From contig QVRM01001273.1 of the NCBI GenBank assembly GCA_003439945.1, positions 49,250 through 113,249 on the forward strand: 64,000 bases of DNA. The letters are read 5' to 3'. Positions within the stretch are counted from its first letter, which is position 1, and the number at the start of each line of letters is the position of its first letter. The stretch comes from Dermanyssus gallinae. Lineage: Eukaryota > Arthropoda > Arachnida > Mesostigmata > Dermanyssidae. Below the pieces are notes generated by a model. That model did not search any database, was not told where the DNA came from, and saw only the letters and a list, made by a program, of their open reading frames with translations. A program made the position numbers and the translations under genes. Positions 57,353 to 64,000 of this stretch are shown piece after piece.

Positions 57353-58978
57353 AATCAAAACAAGCTTATACTCATCTCATATAGACAGCCATGTTGCTGA
57401 GTGGAAAAAAGGGAGAGAGAGAATGAGAGACTTCGCACGGGTACATGCTCAATTAACGCTATCCCAGCTGTTGTCAAGCTGGCAGATTCGGCGTCCCATG
57501 AGACTCTGCGCTCTATTGTATGCTCAAGGCGCACGCTTTCACGGTCCCGCTGCATTTCCTCCATGAATACAGCCGGGGACACAGCGCCGCCAGAGAACCC
57601 CGGATTTGCAGACCGAAGGACATTCAAACAGACACATGAACAAAGGTCGACAGACAGAGAAGATCATCACATGGATCCGCCCGGTATGATGTCAGCCCAC
57701 CTACTGGCGACCTGCGTCTACCTGGCTTTGTCCGCGGAGAACAATGGCAGACTATGAGAGACGCACGGAGGCGGAGGAGCAAAATGACGACGACAACGAC
57801 AATTACGATCATAAAGACCACGGCTATAATATGACCGGCTAGTAAGGCAATGAGCGTTACCTGTAAACTGCCACAACCGAGACACCAAATTGATTACAAC
57901 CACCAACATGAGATATTAGATCTATCTGGACTGCCTGACCACATCTACGTAATTAGCAAGTTTGTGGGTTAGTTATTCACGTATTTCTAAGCCAGCTAAT
58001 CTGCAGCTAATTATCATTATTTATCTGCTCCTACAAGACCCCGATGAATTATCCGACGTCGTCATAACGCTAGTTTCTTTCTGTCAACAATTATACGTCT
58101 ACGTGTGCATTTATTTACTTACAAAGTATTTGTCACAAATAAGAATTGGAAGAAACTTCTAATAAAAGACACGGCTGTCATTAATTTAGAGAGCTTTGCG
58201 TGAAGATGTGCACAACGACTATAATACATTCCTCTAACGACTGTCGCATAAAACAATTGTTCACTCTGAGTAGGTAGATCTCTAGTTTAGACAACGTACC
58301 CACCTGGAATTTCAAGCTTTTTCAACAAGCAACAGCGGACGTAGTCGTTTAGATAGCACATATAGTTTCTTTCATATAGGCCTTACAAGGCGTCGGTAAA
58401 AAGGAATGTCCCTCAGGGCTTCTAGATATCACTTAGTTAAACAGAACATTTGTGTTGATGGTCGTTTTAGTAGTGGTTGATAACTATGTAATGTTCCCAA
58501 TAAAGCAGCAGAATATAGATGTGCATGTAGAGGAATTCGGGAGCCGATAAACACACGCGATTGGCGTTGCGTAAACGCTTGAACAGTTTTGTTATTGTTT
58601 TTGTTTTTATTGCAGATCCATGTCAACGCAATAAGCGGTAAATTGTTGCGCCTCACTTTCAGAACGCCGACAGTTCTGTGCAGCACATAAACTGAGATTG
58701 TAGGGTACGCTATCTGGCTTAGTACAGCAGAATTTTCTATAGTAGGGTAGGCAGGGTGATGTTTGGCATAATTGTTTGTTGTGTTAAAACTGTGTTTCTA
58801 CTAAATGATTTTTGTTATCGCGTTTACGAACGTTATGTGCACCGTTGCTCCCAAACACAGCATTACACAGGATTAATCCGTAGGTCACGTTTCGATTTGA
58901 CTTAAAGATTCAAAATCCGCAAACATTAAAAGCAAACATACTGGATATAACGTATTTTCATCAGTAATACTATTGGGT

Positions 58979-59048
58979 CTACAAAAAAGTTTTTTCGAAT
59001 TTTATAATGATTCTTTACGGACAAAACCGAAAAAACTTTTTTTTGTAG
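58979..59048. repeat. Short foldback, about 20-bp arms
   Basis: TACAAAAAAGTTTTTTCG (58980-58997) pairs with CGAAAAAACTTTTTTTTGTA (59028-59047), differing by two extra T, across about 30 nt. The ends resemble mariner-type termini, so it may be a tiny internally deleted transposon relic. Confidence 0.7.
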
Positions 59049-60039
59049 CCATATACATAGCTTAACAAAACGTAATCAGTCCAGGTAACAAAAGAATCCT
59101 TACGTGCCGTTATCATGTATACAATCCAGAACAAGGTCAAAATGTCCCTTGTATAAGCAATGGCTTGTTACCACTACTGGGTTTATTTAATGATTTGTGT
59201 AAACTTTAGCCCATAGCAACCGCGATAGCGTTTTGTCTAATTACTATCTAACCTGTTATAGAAAATCAGGAATACACGCGTAAGCGTATATCAGGCGTAA
59301 TACAGGTGTCAGTCACTGCTAAGTAATTAGAAAAAAAAACAGGAACACTATTAGGGGGACCAGTGAGTAGCTGAATTAAAGAGCGCGTTAAGGACCGCTT
59401 TTCCAAACGAGAGCTTATACTATCAATGCAATGCGTTGCGTTTTAGAAATACGCAAACAGGGCATGCAGTTTCACAAACATTTAGTGTAAAGCCTTGTGG
59501 AACGTATCGTTGAGACAGCACTCGAATTCGGATAAATAGCCGTTTGGCATTTCATTTTACAAATCTAATGCCTAAATTGTATACCGCAAATTTGTACCAA
59601 AAAATTACCTTGTTCATAATGAAGCGTAAGCGACCTTAGTTGAGAGGGTTGCGCAGTCATGCTATTGCACGTACCTACATCAGTGCTAGCGTTCCATTGA
59701 GCTAACAAAATTAATAACTTTGTAAGAGCTAGTAGACACGCGCGTACTATTAATGCCGTGCACGATGAACTTCTGCCTAAATTAAACTAATTAGCTAAGC
59801 TCAATGGTGAGCCGACATGCTTTGATGTGTCTCTTTGCCCAGCATTTAGTAATGCTTGAATCGTTTCTAGCTTTTATTTGGCAAAGGAAATACACCTTCC
59901 ACCTCCAAGAAAATACGTCTATTTGATTAAACGCACTCGTCAGCTGATTAGTCGCCTGATTTATGGGTAGTCCTACAGGCCGTATTATTATTATTATTTA
60001 AATGTCACAATTGTGAGGTGTGAACGTATACCCCTTGTC

Positions 60040-60324
60040 TTCTCCTAGCTCCTAAATATTATTCCATGGAACCGACAATACAGCCACGTTTCCTCGGCAT
60101 ACTGCAGCCGACAGCAGTTGCCGTAGAAACTCGCCTTCGCGCCGATTGCCTTGAGATCTGTAATTCTCACTGATTGGCCTAGCTCACTGATGAATCTCTT
60201 GATTCTCTTGCTTACCGGACCCATTGTTTCCATAGATATTGGCACTACGATGTAGCCCGTCTCCAGTTCTTAGTACTTGCGTTTCTTCCCATCTTCTGCG
60301 CGCTCGGCAACCCATCCCGCTTTT

Positions 60325-60328
<4 letters not shown>
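60040..60328 (-). pseudogene. LINE ORF2 C-terminal tail
   Basis: Minus-strand translation reads ERAEDGKKRKY (about 60300-60268), then GYIVVPISMETMGPVSKR and IKRFISELGQ (about 60250-60170). This is the same kind of tail as in the fragment at 9300-10140 (KYAEL...VPVAVETLGP form). One stop lies after KRKY. The (ATT)n array abuts it. Confidence 0.58.
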
Positions 60329-60376
<48 letters not shown>

Positions 60377-60396
60377 TATTATTATTATTATTATTA
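60329..60396. repeat. (ATT)n microsatellite
   Basis: About 22 units with one break, between a LINE tail and the 5' region of an R1-type element. Confidence 0.95.
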
Positions 60397-60680
60397 CCGC
60401 ACTTAGTGAGAGCTTCAGCGCACACCTTGAGCACCTCACAGGACGGACGTCCGTTCCGGCGGTGCGGGTTTCGCTTGAATTTGGTGTTTTGCTTGCGCAG
60501 TGTTTGCTTAGTTTGTTGCCCTGTGCTATCGACTTGGCGTTTACTCGGTGACCTAGTGATCTGAAGAATTGGTGACGCGCATAGCTTCTGTGTTGCTTGT
60601 GATTGCTACGTACACGTGGAGCGTGTGTGTGCGTACGGCGAGCGTGCGCGGGCACGTGTACTTCGACGAGCACCTTTGGC

Positions 60681-60758
60681 GTGCACCGCGCCGACGTGCG
60701 GCGGGCGTGCACCGCACCAACATGCGACGGACGTGCGCCGCGCCGACGTGGTACGCTG
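60681..60758. repeat. Three 26-bp tandem units in the R1-type 5' region
   Basis: Units start at 60681, 60707 and 60733 with GTGC(A/G)CCGC(G/A)CC(G/A)AC(G/A)TG, exact 26-bp period. A looser tandem of about 20 bp with GTGATAC(A/T) follows at 60770-60830. Repeated 5' UTR units often carry LINE promoters; that role is inferred here. Confidence 0.82.
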
Positions 60759-60915
60759 GTGATACCTTTAGCGGTACATGTGTGATACTTTGGTACATCT
60801 GTGATACACTTGTACTTTTTGTGATACATCTGTGGTGCCTTAGTGGTACTTTTCACATCTGGCCCTGCCTGAGGCTAACCTCTTCGAGGTCGACACCGGG
60901 ATAAAGGGGAGAACG

Positions 60916-63279
60916 ATGAGTGCCCCAGGAAACGGGGGGGGGCGGGCGAGATAGGTAAGGGAGGAAACCTCTTCAGGAGTAGCAGGGCACTTCCCAGAAC
61001 TCCTGAGGAAAAGGGTAGTCAGGGAGAGGGCCCAAGCGGGGTAACTAGGATGGAGGAAGAAGGGGCGGCCACACCGACGGTGCTGGTGCCTAACTCGGAT
61101 ACGGAGACTGAGGACCCAGAGGCAAGCATGGTGAGGGGGGACCAAAGCCATGCGAATAAGGAAGACAATTAAAAGGGAGAAAATGACAAAGGGGAAAATA
61201 GCAAGGCGGGTCAAAAAGGGCGCGTCTCAGCACACCTTCTAAAGAAACGGACAGGGACGCCGCAAGAACAGGGGGCAAAAAGTGGCTTAATAATCTGACC
61301 AACAGGTTGAAGGGATACACTTCTGGGGAGCTGCCTGTTCCGCTGTGGCCGGCTGAGAAACCAGTAGTCGAGGACTACGGACTCGGCCTTAGCCAGTCTA
61401 CTCACCTGAACGGGGGTGGTGGACCAGCTATGCGGAAAACACCCTACCACCAAGGGAGAAATTGAGATTGCGGTTGAGGAGTTGGGAAAGGCGGCTAGAA
61501 GGATTAAGAGGCAGAACAAAAATAGAATATAAGGGAGGAGGATCAAAGGGCGGAACACATAGGAATTATTACTCGGCTTGAGGGGGAAAACTCAGAGATG
61601 AGGACCAAAATAGAGGGATTTCAGCGGTCGGCTGAAAAAATGAATGTTAGAATAGAGGGACTTTAGCGAAAACTATCTGAGGGAAAGCTCCGGGGGGGGA
61701 GAAGGGCCAGCAGAGACGGCAAAAAAAGGCCGCGGACAGTGCTCCCCTGTGCTCTAAATGCGGTAAGGAGATGAATGAAGGAAAAACCGAGGAGCTTAGG
61801 ATGGCCCAGATTATCGCTGAGCTTGACACAGCCCTTCAGGCGGCTCAGTCGGATGAAGAGCTACTCGCGATCCTCCAGAAAGACTGGCCCGAGAAGATGT
61901 TCCAGAGGGCCTCGCTAACCCAGCAAGGCATCTTGTCAGCAAGGGAGACCCGGGCTCTTATCATACGGGAAGACTCAAAGAGGGACTCAGCGTTGCTGGC
62001 CCAACTAGCGATGCAGTTCCCCTCGGCCCCAGAGGCAGCCAAAGTCCCGGTGGATAGGCTCGCGGTTCTCCGGAGCAGGGATGCCTTGGAGCTGGAATGT
62101 GATGAAGCCGAGGATACTCCCATGAGTGTCAAGTGCACGTCACGCACTTTAGTCGTTAGAGTAGTCCCTGAAGGGGCGCCAGCAGGCGGGTTTCTCAGGC
62201 TACTCACTAAGGTGGTACTGAAAGCAAAGGCGGAGCTAAATGAGGAGAGGTTTACCCTTCAGGTGCCTGAAGAGTACCAAACTGACGGCACACGAAAGGC
62301 CCTTGAGGCCCTCTGCCGCCGGGTGGGCTGTGACGCCGAGTTAGTCACTCCGAAAACTCCCACAGATGGGTCGACAAAGCCTGGTAGTGCTGGGCCCCCT
62401 GTGGTTTAAAGCACTATCAGGATAAAGACCGCTGAGGGGAAAACTTTTGAAGAGACCCTACAGATTCGCGAGGTCTCCAAAACCAAAGAAGGGGACCTGG
62501 TTATAAAGTTCTGGGAGAGCAAGGGCGGTGCCGGGAGCTCTTTCGCCGACATTCTCCGGAACAGCTCCAACCTGGAGGTTGACCGGAGGGTAGGCGGGGT
62601 CCCCAAGACCATTGTTCTTCGGAACATTGACCCTTTCGCCGACAAAAAGCAGATAGAAGCAACGCTACGGCAGGCGTTGGGGCTGTCCGAGGGCACCCCC
62701 TTCGCACTGAAGACCTCCGCGGGAAAAAAAATAGCTATTGGCAGTGTCTGGCAACGCTGCCATCAGCTGCAGCTGCCAGGCTATTATCCAGACAGAGCAT
62801 CACTATTGGAGGCTCCGTTTGCAGACCTGAGGAACGGGTCTCTGTGCCCATGTGCTCGATTGCCGGGGCGCGGGACACATGGCGTAGGACTGCAAAGAGC
62901 CAAAGGTGGACGCCAAGCGATGTTATCGGTGCGGAAACGAAGGTCATCTCGCGAGGGCATGCGACAACCCCAATTCTCACTGTCACGTCTGTGATAGAGA
63001 GGGGCACTCGGCGGCCTCAACGGCCTGCCCGGCGTTTGCTAAAGCTCTGCAGGAGCGACGCTAAGCTGTAAAGCAGAGGGCCATACAGCGGACAGAAGAG
63101 GAGAGAAAGAGGATAGAAGAAAGGGAGAACGAGCTGGCTAAGAAGAAGCGGAAACTGAAGACCAGGGTGCCAGCAGTCGACGAGGACGGTTTCAAGGCGC
63201 CTAGGACGACAGCCAGGAGGCAACAGGTTAGTCCGAGGGGATCAAGCAGAGGGGCGGGTAACAATCACAATAATTAGGG
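60916..63279 (+). pseudogene. R1-type ORF1 (gag-like), disrupted
   Basis: Probable start ATG at 60916 (MSAPGNGG). The longest open part is 61771-62409 (212 codons), Glu/Ala/Leu-rich; it continues in the same frame past a TAA at 62407 into an RRM-like stretch (KTIVLRNIDPFADKKQIEAT, about 62605-62665). Three zinc knuckles follow: CRGAGHMA*DC (first, with a TAG at about 62885), CYRCGNEGHLARAC (about 62929-62970), and CHVCDREGHSAASTAC (about 62983-63030). A Lys/Arg-rich tail ends at the TAG 63277-63279. ORF1 proteins bind the element's RNA. There are at least three stops and several frame changes. Confidence 0.78.
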
Positions 63280-63280
63280 T

Positions 63281-64000
63281 CATACAGGTCAACCTGAACC
63301 GATGTAGGGCAGCCACGCTTTGCTGGACCAAACAATCCAGCACAGGGGTATTGAGCTTGCTCTAGTATCGGAACCGAACAAAGGCATTGCACTCCGGAAG
63401 GGAGTTATCAGCCCTTGATACGGCAAATAACTCAGGCATCTGGTGGACGGGAAATAATAGGCAATTTATTGGCTAGAAGTCGGGGTTCCGGTTTCAAAGT
63501 TCGCATGGGTAGAAATAGAAGGGCTAGGGGTTTTCTATTCTGCTATTTTTTACCAAATAGGGAACTTAGGGATTTATGTGTTTCTCGATAGTCTGGGGCA
63601 GAGCCTACCGCGTTCCTACGGGAATCGTCCTCACCGGGGGACTTCACTCAGTCAGCGTCTGGTGGGGTAGCAAAACCACAAATGGTAGGGGCCAGGTACT
63701 AGAAGAATGGATGGCAGAAAATGGATTGCTTTTAGTAAACGACGGGAAAGTACCCACATTCTCGCGGAGAAACCAGAAGTCTTTCGTGGACCTCACGATG
63801 GCAAATGACATAGCCTTCTTAAAGATATCTGGTTGGCAGGTTGATGAGGAGGAAAACGGAAGTGACCACAGATACATCCTGTTTGAGGTCGCTATCCCTC
63901 TCGAGCCAGCTGTCACTCCGCGCAGACGCTGGCAGATGCGCAAGCTAAACCAGCGAGTTCTGGCGGAGAAGATTGACAAGGGCTGTCGACAGCTGTCAGA
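63281..64000 (+). pseudogene. R1-type ORF2 endonuclease, disrupted, continues past the window
   Basis: It starts VIQVNLNRCRAA, the typical first strand of the APE-type endonuclease. Later come GLLLVNDGKVPTFSRRNQKS, FVDLTMANDIAF and GSDHRYILFEV (about 63730-63890), where SDH is a catalytic motif. Stops interrupt the first 300 bp, and the GDFN motif near 63640 is changed. The last 350 bp are open to the edge, so RT would follow outside the window. Confidence 0.75.

Larger units (their letters stand above)
56765..60035. other. Unassigned DNA
   Basis: Includes the TA array 57316-57350, the foldback 58979-59048 and a minus-strand open frame 57355-57627 without recognised motifs. No gene can be supported. 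Confidence 0.5.
60397..64000 (+). mobile_element. R1-type non-LTR element, 5' half, runs off the right edge
   Basis: In order: a GC-rich 5' region with tandem units (60397-60915), a broken ORF1 with three zinc knuckles (60916-63279), and ORF2 starting with an APE endonuclease (from about 63281). The layout and the endonuclease resemble the fragment at 54895-55900. Multiple stops and frame changes show this copy is not functional. Confidence 0.78.

Noticed and set aside
57355..57627. Host exon on the minus strand
   Set aside because: The translation looks protein-like (Glu/Arg-rich), but no good acceptor or donor sites and no recognisable domain.
60371..60856. 161-codon minus-strand open frame
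   Set aside because: It lies in the GC-rich, tandemly repeated 5' region of the R1-type element; the Arg/His-rich translation reflects composition.
1..64000. Ribosomal DNA or R1/R2 28S target sites
   Set aside because: No 28S-like sequence was seen next to any R1- or R2-type element.
1..64000. CRISPR arrays or bacterial operons
   Set aside because: No regularly spaced repeats of that kind and no compact gene clusters; the window is eukaryotic.

Overview
Every recognisable coding sequence in this 64 kb window belongs to a mobile element or a probable viral fossil. I could not confirm any host gene. The mix points to an animal genome: R1- and R2-type non-LTR retrotransposons, Tc1/mariner transposons, tRNA-derived SINEs and many (TA)n, (ATT)n and (GTT)n arrays. 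R1 and R2 elements make an arthropod most likely. A mite or tick is possible but is only an inference. There is no bacterial gene organisation, no rRNA, no CRISPR array and no plain tRNA gene.

Layout. 1-5000: one R1-type retrotransposon body running off the left edge, then two 5'-truncated R1 pieces on the minus strand, one with a 15-bp target duplication. 5740-10140: degenerate plus-strand LINE pieces (zinc-knuckle ORF1, endonuclease start, RT, two copies of a C-terminal tail). 12275-12487: a 213-bp R1 3' end with a perfect 14-bp target duplication. 13090-15560: a degenerate minus-strand LINE (family 'L-A'). 15780-17770: a minus-strand gene relic, probably viral, split by an R1 insertion, followed by another R1 piece (17885-18600). 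20311-20485: a SINE with a 14-bp duplication. 22000-23300: a GC-rich island that could hold a host 5' exon. 24850-27520: more L-A pieces.

30737-30916: a second copy of the same SINE. 31215-33240: a long L-A copy. 33299-33970: a second copy of the candidate viral gene. 34167-37433: the best gene in the window, an intact 1088-codon R2-clade retrotransposon with no visible 28S rDNA flank; an inverted pair of Motif-1-like promoter sequences lies about 0.8-0.9 kb upstream of it. 38340-49890: mostly unassigned AT-rich DNA with microsatellites and a LINE fragment. 49923-52835: two mariner-superfamily transposons of exactly 1299 bp each (DD37D and DD34D), 313 bp apart, same orientation, both broken. 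54895-55900: R1-type ORF1/endonuclease fragment. 56460-56759: endonuclease fragment of another LINE. 60040-64000: a LINE tail, an (ATT)n array, then the 5' half of an R1-type element whose 5' region has three 26-bp tandem units and whose ORF2 runs off the right edge.

How the parts relate: the autonomous LINEs would supply RT and endonuclease to mobilise themselves and possibly the SINEs. Only the R2-clade element looks able to encode a complete protein. Several LINE copies carry short, close inverted duplications (4571-4622, 13773-13862, 15142-15176) that the element structures do not explain.
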